Source: Chloroflexota bacterium
GTDB lineage: Bacteria; Chloroflexota; Dehalococcoidia; Dehalococcoidales; RBG-16-60-22
Direction of reading: 5' to 3'
Assembly (NCBI GenBank): GCA_016190585.1
Contig: JACPQH010000038.1
Location: 1-49,185, forward strand
Length of the DNA: 49,185 bases
A program made the translations under genes and the position numbers. Below, in pieces: positions 1 through 6,234 of this stretch; the first letter of the stretch is position 1; each line of letters begins with the position of its first letter. The notes under the pieces were generated by a model. That model worked only from the letters and a program-made list of their open reading frames with translations. It did no database searches and was not told the DNA's origin.

Positions 1-90
1 CGCTCATTTCGAACAACTCCTATACATCCCATTATATCCCTCTTCTTTTGGTGTCCGTTGTATTAGACCATATCATTACTCCCAAACATG

Positions 91-236
91 GAGCGGGGGA
101 TTCAGGGGGTGAGGTTGTTAAAGGTTCACAACCAAGATTGAGTAGAACCGGACGGTGTAAACCAGGAGCACGTGGTAAATTGGTCCTGCTGAATCCTGGT
201 TGCGCGTCAAGCGACCTCACCCCTTGTGCCCCGCTC
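91..236. repeat. Long imperfect palindrome (MITE-like)
   Basis: The two halves are imperfect reverse complements. The block at 127-145 (containing CAACCAAGATTGAGTAG) pairs with 186-204 (CTGCTGAATCCTGGTTG), GGTGAGG near 108-114 pairs with CCTCACC near 215-221, and GAGCGGGG at 91-98 pairs with CCCCGCTC at 229-236. The centre lies near 163. No protein-coding frame in it looks real. It directly abuts the decayed kinase fragment at 246-343, so it could be a small non-autonomous element that landed in or beside that gene. A structured RNA is the alternative reading. The symmetry is seen directly; the mobile nature is inference. Confidence 0.55.
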
Positions 237-245
237 GGGGGGTGA

Positions 246-343
246 GGCAAGCCCGAAACCGACGCCGCCCTGCTTGGTGGTATACACGGCTCAAAAATCC
301 TGGCCAGGTGCTGCTCGGGGATGCCGCTCGCGTTGGGTGACAC
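246..343 (-). pseudogene. Decayed histidine-kinase ATPase-domain fragment
   Basis: Read on the minus strand from 343, the frame gives VSPNASGIPEQHLARIFEP. After two stray bases (285-286) another frame gives YTTKQGGVGFGLA, ending at 246. Joined, this matches the G-box part of a HATPase_c domain (consensus DNGxGIPxxxLxxIFEPFxTTKxxGxGLGLA). The aspartate and first glycine of the DNG motif are replaced by Pro and Ala, which fits decay. No H-box or N-box lies upstream, and nothing kinase-like continues below 246, where the palindrome begins. The functional kinase at 15772-17652 has the same region (FEPLFTTKPRGVGLGLA), so the relic may be an old copy of a similar kinase. The matching residues are seen directly; the origin is inference. 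Confidence 0.6.
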
Positions 344-374
344 CGGTGGCAGCGCCAGGGGGTACCGTGCGGCC

Positions 375-423
375 GTTTAGAAATCGTTCATATTTCAGGC
401 CTGTTTATTTAGGCGGCGTTTAG
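375..423. promoter_or_regulatory. GTTTAG (CTAAAC) boxes upstream of the receiver gene
   Basis: GTTTAG occurs at 375-380 and 418-423, with the close variant ATTTAG at 407-412. The last two are 11 bp apart. In the opposite orientation they read CTAAAC, and the same paired hexamer appears at 4069-4086 and 5501-5518. The pair lies about 50 bp upstream of the start codon at 475. This is a candidate regulator-binding site. The pattern is seen directly; a function is inferred. Confidence 0.4.
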
Positions 424-474
424 CGGCGGCATGGCATTCTATAGCGTAAGAACAAGGGCAGTCACGGAGGCAAA

Positions 475-846
475 ATGTTAGAAGAGCGCATCCTGGTAAT
501 AAGCGATGATCCGGAGCTCCGCGAGCTTTTGCGGCGGCACCTGGCGCCGGACAACTACCGGCTGCTGTACAGCCGGGAACGGGGCGATAATCTGGGGAAA
601 ACGGTGGACAAGGCCGCACCCAGCCTGGTGATTCTGGACATCTCCATGCAGGGCATAAGGGGCGTCGAGACCTGCCTGCGGCTGCGCCAGCTTGCCGATG
701 TCCCGATCATCATGCTGAGCGCCTGGGACGAGGAAAAGGCGCAGGGGTTTGATCCGGCGAATGATGACTACCTGAGCGAGCCCTTTGAGTACGCCGAGCT
801 GAAGGCCCAGGTTAAAAGCGCCCTGCGCCGCAGCATCGCCGGGTGA
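475..846 (+). CDS. Stand-alone response-regulator receiver domain, degenerate
   Basis: The 123-residue protein is a single CheY-like receiver domain with no output domain. The acidic pair (D11/D12) and the phospho-acceptor D55 in LVILDIS are present, as is a serine (S82) at the switch Ser/Thr position. The normally invariant lysine before proline (YLTKPF in typical members) is replaced by glutamate in YLSEPF (E102), so phosphorylation chemistry or output may be altered. A strong Shine-Dalgarno sequence (GGAGG) precedes the ATG. Its closest look-alike in the window is the receiver of the OmpR regulator at 20000-20695. It probably acts in the cytoplasm as a phosphate sink or protein-interaction switch. 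The partner is unknown. An intrinsic terminator follows at 921. Confidence 0.85.
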   Translation: MLEERILVISDDPELRELLRRHLAPDNYRLLYSRERGDNLGKTVDKAAPSLVILDISMQGIRGVETCLRLRQLADVPIIMLSAWDEEKAQGFDPANDDYLSEPFEYAELKAQVKSALRRSIAG

Positions 847-920
847 TGCCGGGTTCCCTATAGCGTTTTTCTCGGGTGTTTCTCCACCAAGGGCAATGGC
901 TAGAGCGAACACCCCCGTGA

Positions 921-957
921 AAGCAGGCCCGTGCCGGAAGCGCGGGCCTGCTTTTTT
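921..957. terminator. Intrinsic terminator, possibly bidirectional
   Basis: An 11-bp perfect stem (AAGCAGGCCCG at 921-931 with CGGGCCTGCTT at 943-953) is followed by a T-run. It lies between the receiver gene (plus) and the LuxR gene (minus), which converge here. The short T-stretch on the minus side could serve the LuxR gene too. Confidence 0.85.
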
Positions 958-966
958 ATTGCTTCT

Positions 967-1644
967 TTAAATCAGGCGTCCCATGCTCTGGAGATAGAGC
1001 GTGGCGATGGTCAGCCTGGGGTGCCGGTCGGCCAGGTCGCGGCTCGCTTTGAGCTTGCCGTACATCAGGTTCAGGTGGTTCTCCACGGTCTTCACGTTGA
1101 CGAAAAGCGCCTCGGCGATGGCCGTGTTGGTGTAGCCGCTGGCCAGAAGCTCGAGGATTTCGAGCTCCCTGGCGGAAAACGACTCCAATGCGGGGTGCTT
1201 GCGTCCCGGGAAAAGGGCGGATACCAGGTGCTGGTCGACCACGGTCTCGCCCCGGCCCACCGCCCGGATAATCTCGATGACCTGCTTCGTCCGGGTAACG
1301 GTCCGCCGGGAAAACAGGGCGAGGCCGCCGTTGCCGCGCGGGATTTTCCCCAGCGCCCCCGGCGCCGAAATATGCCCGAAGAAAGCCACCAGGCCGGTTT
1401 CCGGGAAGTCGGCGTGGATGCGTGCCAGCTCGTGTAAGACCGCCGTATCGGCGTTGGCCAGGCCGGCCACCAGCACCCGGGGCTTTAGGGCGCGCAGCGC
1501 TTCCCGGACCGCGCCGGCTTCAAACCTGTCCGCCATGCCGACGAGGCGCACCGGGCCGTCGGCCGGCAAGGCCTGGTACATGTAGCGGTAGATTTCTTCT
1601 TCGATGACATATACCGTGATGCTGCTGGTCGGGGTAACCGTCAT
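967..1644 (-). CDS. LuxR-family regulator with degenerate receiver domain
   Basis: The protein has 225 residues. The C-terminal third is a typical LuxR/GerE helix-turn-helix (FSARELEILELLASGYTNTAIAEAL, then VKTVENHLNLMYGKL), which binds DNA. The N-terminal 130 or so residues have receiver-like alternation of helices and strands. Where the phospho-acceptor Asp should be, the sequence reads PRVLVAGLANAD, without the aspartate, and the acidic pair is replaced by VIEEE. It is therefore a pseudo-receiver, probably regulated by something other than phosphotransfer. It is paralogous to the product of 4504-5286, which has the same layout, and both flank the archaellum locus. A role in archaellum regulation is plausible from context only. 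The start is the ATG at 1644. Confidence 0.85.
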   Translation of the reverse strand: MTVTPTSSITVYVIEEEIYRYMYQALPADGPVRLVGMADRFEAGAVREALRALKPRVLVAGLANADTAVLHELARIHADFPETGLVAFFGHISAPGALGKIPRGNGGLALFSRRTVTRTKQVIEIIRAVGRGETVVDQHLVSALFPGRKHPALESFSARELEILELLASGYTNTAIAEALFVNVKTVENHLNLMYGKLKASRDLADRHPRLTIATLYLQSMGRLI

Positions 1645-1872
1645 TTAACTCCCGTCGGCTGAACGGCCCGGTCGGCGACCGGTCAAATATCCTGGAGATG
1701 TTTTTCGCACAGCCTACGGTGCAATCGTAGACCGGGGAGACGGGCCGGATATATGCGGTTTTGGTGGTAATCCATGCTTTTTTCGGAGGGTTTGTTGTGA
1801 TTTGGTGGGGAAATATAGCAGGACTTCTGTTCCATGTGCCGGGAGAAGGGTCCGGCAGCGAATACGGGGGCT

Positions 1873-2670
1873 TCAGCTTGGTCGCGCGGCGCGGGAGCCT
1901 TCATCCGGCGTTCGTCCCGGGACGCCGGCGGCGCCGGCCGGGCCTTCCATAAACGACAACTGCTGCCCGGCGCCCTGGGGTCTCATGAGCCGGTAGCCGA
2001 CGCCGTGCTCGTTCAGGATTAGGCGCGGGTCTTCCATGGTATCCCCCAGCTTGGCGCGCAACTGGTAGATATACCGCTTCAGTGTGCCGTTATCAATGTA
2101 GCCGGAACTGCTACCCCAGACCGATTGCTTGATGGCGTCCTGCGTAACAACCTTGCCCTCGTTACGGGCCAGGCAGACCAGGACGCGGCACTCGGTGGGG
2201 GTGAGGTGAACGGGTTGCTGGTCAACGTAGACCTCGCGCAGGGCGAAGTTTATCATGATGTTGCCGATGGCCAGGGGAGGCATGTTTTCCTCCTCCAGGT
2301 TCCGGATGCCGCTGCGCCGCAGGACGGCCCTGATGCGCGCCAGCAGGTTGGCCGGGCTGAAGGGCTTGGTAAGATAGTCATCGGCCCCGGTCTCCAGCCC
2401 GCGAAGCTGGTCAACCTCGTCACCGCGCACCGACAGGATGATGACGGGGGTATCGGAGAAGAGGCGAATCCGTTTGAGTACCTCGAAACCGGAAATATCC
2501 GGCAGGTTGATATCCAGGATGATGATGTCCGGGGACTCCTTGCCGGCGAGGTCGACGGCTTTGAACCCTTCCGGTATCGTTATAATGGCGGCGTCCGGCC
2601 AGCGGAGCTTAAAGGTCAGCGTCACGCCGCTTACTATATCGGGGTCATCCTCGACGAGCAGGACTTTCAC
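1873..2670 (-). CDS. OmpR/PhoB-family response regulator
   Basis: The 265-residue protein has an intact receiver domain (residues 1-120: D8/D9, D53 in IILDINLP, K102 in YLTKPF) followed by a winged-helix DNA-binding domain (about 130-228, ending in the family motif HGVGYRLM). Family members are usually about 230 residues. The extra tail of roughly 35 residues is Gly/Ala/Pro-rich and looks unstructured. No kinase gene is adjacent. The decayed kinase fragment at 246-343 could be what remains of one, but this is speculative. The upstream spacer (2671-2901) has a TATAAT box on the minus strand at 2824-2829 and ends at the insertion sequence, so insertion could have changed its promoter. Confidence 0.92.
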   Translation of the reverse strand: MKVLLVEDDPDIVSGVTLTFKLRWPDAAIITIPEGFKAVDLAGKESPDIIILDINLPDISGFEVLKRIRLFSDTPVIILSVRGDEVDQLRGLETGADDYLTKPFSPANLLARIRAVLRRSGIRNLEEENMPPLAIGNIMINFALREVYVDQQPVHLTPTECRVLVCLARNEGKVVTQDAIKQSVWGSSSGYIDNGTLKRYIYQLRAKLGDTMEDPRLILNEHGVGYRLMRPQGAGQQLSFMEGPAGAAGVPGRTPDEGSRAARPS

Positions 2671-2901
2671 GTTTCACCTCGTTGGTCAGCGGTACCGGGA
2701 CGGAAAAGAGGGAAACAGGAAGTGCCCGTTCCGAGGTCTCCGGGTGTGGGGTAGACGGGGCGGTATCTCCTGCCGGCGACCGGGCGGGACTCTGCTGTTC
2801 CCTGCTGTGGTATACGCGGCATAATTATAACTAAGTGGATTTTCTTCGTTCGCATTATGACACCAGTGCACCGGGAATGCAAGCTTTTGTACTCGTTCCT
2901 A

Positions 2902-3949
2902 CTCGTTCATATGATCAGTGACACTTGACCTCCTCACTTTTCTGTGTCAGGTATCGGGCTGGAGTCAGGTATTGCAGGGACTGGTGGGGGCGGACCGTGT
3001 TGTAGGTATGTTCCCATTCTAGTAGCTCCTGGCGCAGTTCGGCAAGGTCGAAAGTGCTATCCGTTACTTCATAGAACTCCTCCGTATGGGTGCGATGGGC
3101 CCGCTCTACTCCGCCATTAAGTTTGGGAGAGCGGGGCGGGAGTACAAAGAGCTTGATACCACGCTGTTGGCACTCGGCTTCGAATACGGCTGCAAACTCC
3201 GAGCCGCCATCGACCTGGATTGCCTTTACCGGAAAGGGCATCCGCTCCTGGATGGCGTCCAGGAAATGCCTGGCCGTTGCCGCGGTGGCCTGGCGATAGA
3301 TGCCGATGACATTCCACTTGCAGGTGACGTCATGGGCCGTGAAATGCTTGAATACAACCCCTGGTAGCGGCCTCAGGTCTAAGGTATCCAGTTGCACCAG
3401 TTCCCCCGCCTCTTTGGCATGGTAGTCCCTGGGCTTTCTGACCGCATAGGGCCGATTTCTTGCCCGCTTACCCGCCGAGACATAGGTAAGGTGCGGCTCC
3501 TTGAGTACGCCACGTGTCTTCAGGTAGACCAGGATACGCCCCACCATGGAGGCTGACAAATGGAAGCCACCTTGTCGCAGGAGTACAACCAGCTTGTCCC
3601 GGCCCCAGCGGGGATATTGCTGCCTCATTTGCAGCACCGCTTGGACCTCCTCGGTGGTCCAGGAAGGCTTTCTCACCCGCTTGGGGCGGTGCGAGCGGTC
3701 CTCAAGGCTCGCCAGATGCCTGGGGTCATAGCGGCGCAGCCACCTGTAGAAGGTCTGCGGTGCTATGCCGAAGTGCCGGCAGGTGAGGCGGGCATTACTC
3801 TTATGACTGGCATAGTAGTCAAACCACTGCAAACGCTTGTTGGCCTCCCGGGATAAGTCGGGTATCCGTCTCAGCCGGGAAGACCCTGGTAAGACCGGTG
3901 TAGTAATATGCATGACACCATTATAGTGTCACTCATCTATCTGAACGAG
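2902..3949 (-). mobile_element. IS481-like insertion sequence
   Basis: The element consists of one transposase gene bounded by imperfect inverted repeats. The left arm is 2902-2924 (CTCGTTCAT then ATGATCAGTGACAC). The right arm is 3926-3949, whose reverse complement reads CTCGTTCAGATAGATGAGTGACAC in two parts. They match over about 20 positions with one gap. The exact outer ends and any target duplication are uncertain. AGCTTT occurs just outside both ends (2882-2887 and 3954-3959) and might be a duplication. The element sits between the OmpR gene and the small membrane-protein gene. Confidence 0.75.
2915..3913 (-). CDS. IS481-family DDE transposase
   Basis: The 332-residue transposase appears complete. 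An N-terminal helix-turn-helix region (about 25-75, with RHFGIAPQTFYRWLRRY) is followed by a second HTH-like segment and the rve integrase core. The catalytic triad is visible as D176 (ELVQLDTLD), D235 (IQVDGGSEF) and E270 (NGGVERAHRT), with the usual spacing. The C-terminus has the common transposase motif TYNTVRPHQSLQYLTPARY. It is predicted to cut and join the element's ends. The gene fills almost the whole element, and its start lies only 13 bp inside the right inverted repeat, so transcription may depend on an outside or end-located promoter. No frameshift or stop is seen, so it may still be active. Confidence 0.93.
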   Translation of the reverse strand: MHITTPVLPGSSRLRRIPDLSREANKRLQWFDYYASHKSNARLTCRHFGIAPQTFYRWLRRYDPRHLASLEDRSHRPKRVRKPSWTTEEVQAVLQMRQQYPRWGRDKLVVLLRQGGFHLSASMVGRILVYLKTRGVLKEPHLTYVSAGKRARNRPYAVRKPRDYHAKEAGELVQLDTLDLRPLPGVVFKHFTAHDVTCKWNVIGIYRQATAATARHFLDAIQERMPFPVKAIQVDGGSEFAAVFEAECQQRGIKLFVLPPRSPKLNGGVERAHRTHTEEFYEVTDSTFDLAELRQELLEWEHTYNTVRPHQSLQYLTPARYLTQKSEEVKCH

Positions 3950-4068
3950 AGCAGCTTTATAGCATTCTGGATATGAACTTTTTTTATAAAGCGCTCATGA
4001 AAAAAATTAAACGGCCTTTGAAAAAATATGCCCGGATTTCCGGTCCGGGGGAGGAGGGGTGATGTTGG

Positions 4069-4086
4069 CCTAAACAGGTCTAAACG
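4069..4086. promoter_or_regulatory. Paired CTAAAC boxes
   Basis: CTAAAC occurs at 4070-4075 and again at 4080-4085, within CCTAAACAGGTCTAAACG. The spacing is 10 bp, one helical turn. The pair lies about 115 bp upstream of the small membrane-protein gene at 4202 and closely resembles the pair at 5501-5518 before the archaellin operon. A dimeric regulator site is the natural guess. Confidence 0.45.
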
Positions 4087-4140
4087 ACTTGCCGCAAAGG
4101 GCTAAAAAGGCATTGCCAGGCCGGAACGCCCGGCATAGAA

Positions 4141-4189
4141 TAGAAAAAAAGAAATGCCCAGTGGGATAGTTGCCGCTTCTCACTGGGCA
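4141..4189 (-). terminator. Intrinsic terminator for leftward transcription
   Basis: A 9-bp perfect stem (TGCCCAGTG at 4155-4163 with CACTGGGCA at 4181-4189) is flanked on the left by an A-rich run. On the minus strand this is a hairpin followed by a long T-tract. It would stop transcripts coming from the LuxR gene at 4504-5286, after they have run antisense across the whole gene at 4202-4507. On the plus strand the same hairpin sits just before the ribosome-binding site of that gene. Confidence 0.7.
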
Positions 4190-4201
4190 CCGGGGTGAAA
4201 T

Positions 4202-4507
4202 ATGACAGCTTCCCTGTTAAGCTCGGCTGCCACCTTCAGACGCGCTTTGCCGGAAAAGTTCTCTTTCGTCCTGCTTAATCAGCTTGACCTTGTCCTTACC
4301 GTTATCGCTATCTCCCTGGGCTTCTCCGAGCTGAATCCCTGGATGAGGGGGTGGCTCGAATCGCCGCCGCAATTGCTCCTCTTCAAGGCCGTCGCCCCGC
4401 TTTTTATCGCCTGGCTCGTTCCAGGCAAGCTCCTCCTGCCGAGCATCTTGCTGCTCGGTTTGGTCCTGGGCTGGGATATCAAGGAGCTGGTGGCCGGTCT
4501 GGCCTAG
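4202..4507 (+). CDS. Small membrane protein, DUF5658-like
   Basis: The 101-residue protein has three hydrophobic segments (about 22-45, 56-75 and 79-95). The pattern LNQLDLVLTVIAISLGFSELNP matches the DUF5658 signature in which a polar Asn/Asp in the first membrane helix is followed by a Glu-x-Asn-Pro motif. The function of that family is unknown. The start follows GGGGTGAAAT. The stop codon TAG overlaps the TAG of the convergent LuxR gene within a shared CTAG, so the two genes are tightly coupled. Paired CTAAAC boxes lie upstream, as in front of the archaellin operon, which suggests shared regulation. Confidence 0.75.
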   Translation: MTASLLSSAATFRRALPEKFSFVLLNQLDLVLTVIAISLGFSELNPWMRGWLESPPQLLLFKAVAPLFIAWLVPGKLLLPSILLLGLVLGWDIKELVAGLA

Positions 4508-5286
4508 CCGGCTCTCACCCCCACCCCGGCCAGCTCCCCTCCGCTCGCCGGGAATTTCCCTTCAAGCCCGCCCTGCAGCTCGCCGGTCGCTTCCAGGTAG
4601 AGACGCGCCGCGCCGACCCGCGAGTGCATGCTGTCGAAGTTGGCCGTGGTCTTCAGCTTGCTGTACATGTTGTTGATATGGTGCTCGACGGTTTTGACAT
4701 CGATGCACAGGGTCTCGGCGATGGCGGTATTGGTGCAGCCCCGGGCGATCAGGCCGAGAATCTCCATCTCGCGGCCGGTGACCTGCTTCAGGAACGGCAT
4801 CTCGCTCCGGCGGCTGAAAAGGGTGGCGACGAGGGCCGGGTCCAGGATAACCTGCCGCTGGCTGACAGCCCGGATAATGCCAAAGAGCTGCTCGGTGGCG
4901 TCCAGCGAATATTTGAAATAAAAGGCCAGGCCGCCCTCTCCGGTCGCCGCCATCCGCCGCAGCGTCTCGGCTTCCTCGGCGTGGCATGACATCATCAGAA
5001 GTATAACGCCCATCGATGGGTGTTCCGACCTGATGCGGTCCAGGGAGGCCATGACGTCCGGGGTCATCCGCCGGGCGCTGAACAGCAGCACATCGGGCAT
5101 CAGCCGCGTGACGGCCTCTTTTAGGTCGGTCACGCCGGCATCGTGGGAGATGCCCACCAGCTCGATGTGCCTGGCCTGCCCGTCACCGGCGGCTTCTTGA
5201 AACAGGTTCCGGTACAGGCTCCGGAAAAGCTCCTGCTGTTCCACTATATAGAGCCTGACAGTGTTGCCGCTGTCCCCTATCGTCAC
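4504..5286 (-). CDS. LuxR-family regulator with degenerate receiver, divergent from archaellum operon
   Basis: A GTG start at 5286 is chosen because AAGGAAGGATGAA precedes it at good spacing; the frame stays open further upstream, but that part looks non-coding. The result is 260 residues. The first 140 or so resemble a receiver (TVRLYIVEQQELFRSLYRNL), but the phospho-acceptor position reads PDVLLFSARR without Asp. The HTH (TGREMEILGLIARGCTNTAIAETL, then VKTVEHHINNMYSKL, about 176-217) is intact. It is a paralogue of the product of 967-1644. The gene is transcribed away from the first archaellin gene across a 257-bp spacer, a typical position for a dedicated regulator. That role is inferred from position. 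The stop overlaps the stop of the opposite-strand gene. Confidence 0.85.
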   Translation of the reverse strand: MTIGDSGNTVRLYIVEQQELFRSLYRNLFQEAAGDGQARHIELVGISHDAGVTDLKEAVTRLMPDVLLFSARRMTPDVMASLDRIRSEHPSMGVILLMMSCHAEEAETLRRMAATGEGGLAFYFKYSLDATEQLFGIIRAVSQRQVILDPALVATLFSRRSEMPFLKQVTGREMEILGLIARGCTNTAIAETLCIDVKTVEHHINNMYSKLKTTANFDSMHSRVGAARLYLEATGELQGGLEGKFPASGGELAGVGVRAG

Positions 5287-5500
5287 TTCATCCTTCCTTA
5301 TATGTCGTTGCGGGCGCCTGGCTGCCTGAGAACGAGTGGGGGGAGTTAAAAATCGTCTCAATTGTGGCACAGCGGCCCCGCCGGGACAATAGGTGCTGCC
5401 CCCCAATTTGATGGGGGGTGGCCCCCGGATAATCCGCGGGGCAGCACCCAGAAAACTATGGGGGCTGGCTAAGGGGGAAAATGGGCGGCAGCACGGTCGC

Positions 5501-5518
5501 CCTAAACAAATCCTAAAC
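5501..5518. promoter_or_regulatory. Paired CTAAAC boxes before the first archaellin gene
   Basis: CTAAAC occurs at 5502-5507 and 5513-5518 (CCTAAACAAATCCTAAAC), 11 bp apart, just 16 bp upstream of the Shine-Dalgarno GGAGG at 5534-5538. The site lies between the divergent LuxR gene and the archaellin operon, so it could control both. It is nearly the same as 4069-4086. No convincing sigma-70 promoter was found in this spacer. Confidence 0.45.
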
Positions 5519-5543
5519 GTACACTGGGCGAGTGGAGGCTCAT

Positions 5544-6131
5544 GTGAGGCGTACATTATTTAGATTAAATGCCCAAAAGGGCGTCACCGGCCTGGAAACG
5601 GCCATCATACTCATCGCCTTCGTCATGGTGGCCTCGGTACTCGCCTATGTTGTCCTCTCGGCGGGTCTCTTCTCCTCGCAAAAGGTCAAGGACGCCGTTC
5701 ACAGCGGCCTGGAGGAAGCCAGCACCATCGAGGTTCGGGGCAGCGTCCTCGCCAGCATGTCGGACAATATCGTCACCGAGCTCTACTTCAGCGTGGGCAC
5801 CATATCCGGCGCCGCCCCGGTGGACTTTACAGACACCTCCGCGGGCGCCAACAAGGTGGTCATCTCCTACAGCGACGCCTACCAGCAGGTGCCTTCCCTG
5901 GACTGGACGATGGAGCGGCTGAACAGCATCAACGATAACAACCTGCTCGAGCCTAACGAGCTCTTCCAGATAACGGTCAGCCTGGCCAAGGTTAATGACG
6001 AAGCCGAGGCCGGCGAGACGCTTACCGCCTATCGCACCTTTACGGTGGAGGTAAAGCCCCCCAGCGGAGCGGTGCTTACTATTGAGCGGACTATCCCGCC
6101 GAAAAACACCAAGCTTATTAACCTCTACTAA
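5544..6131 (+). CDS. arlB1: Archaellin 1
   Basis: The GTG at 5544 is preferred over the in-frame GTG at 5532 because GGAGG (5534-5538) sits five bases before it. This gives 195 residues. The N-terminus is a class III (prepilin-like) signal: a short basic stretch, then QKG followed by [14 protein letters not shown]. Cleavage after Gly would leave Glu at position 5 of the mature protein, as in type IV pilins and archaellins, followed by a long hydrophobic helix that packs in the filament core. The rest is a beta-rich outer domain ending in the conserved stretch FTVEVKPPSGAVLTIERT, shared by all four archaellins here. It is the shortest and most divergent of the four, and first in the operon. 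Confidence 0.92.
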   Translation: MRRTLFRLNAQKGVTGLETAIILIAFVMVASVLAYVVLSAGLFSSQKVKDAVHSGLEEASTIEVRGSVLASMSDNIVTELYFSVGTISGAAPVDFTDTSAGANKVVISYSDAYQQVPSLDWTMERLNSINDNNLLEPNELFQITVSLAKVNDEAEAGETLTAYRTFTVEVKPPSGAVLTIERTIPPKNTKLINLY

Positions 6132-6234
6132 CGTTTCCCGGTGGGAACGGATAGTCAGAAGGAGGGTATGAATTGGAAGGGTGAAATTAAGAAAGCCGAC
6201 CGAATCTTGGAATAAAGGAGGAAGTACAAGGAAC

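Noticed and set aside
281..2823. Shared 13-base motif CCGYGTATACCAC (reverse strand) near 281-293 and 2809-2821
   Set aside because: The first copy is part of the kinase relic; the second has no kinase-like frame around it, so the match looks accidental.
6168..6215. Possible 15-codon leader peptide between archaellins 1 and 2
   Set aside because: The ATG has a GGAGGG only two bases away and no attenuator structure follows; probably chance.
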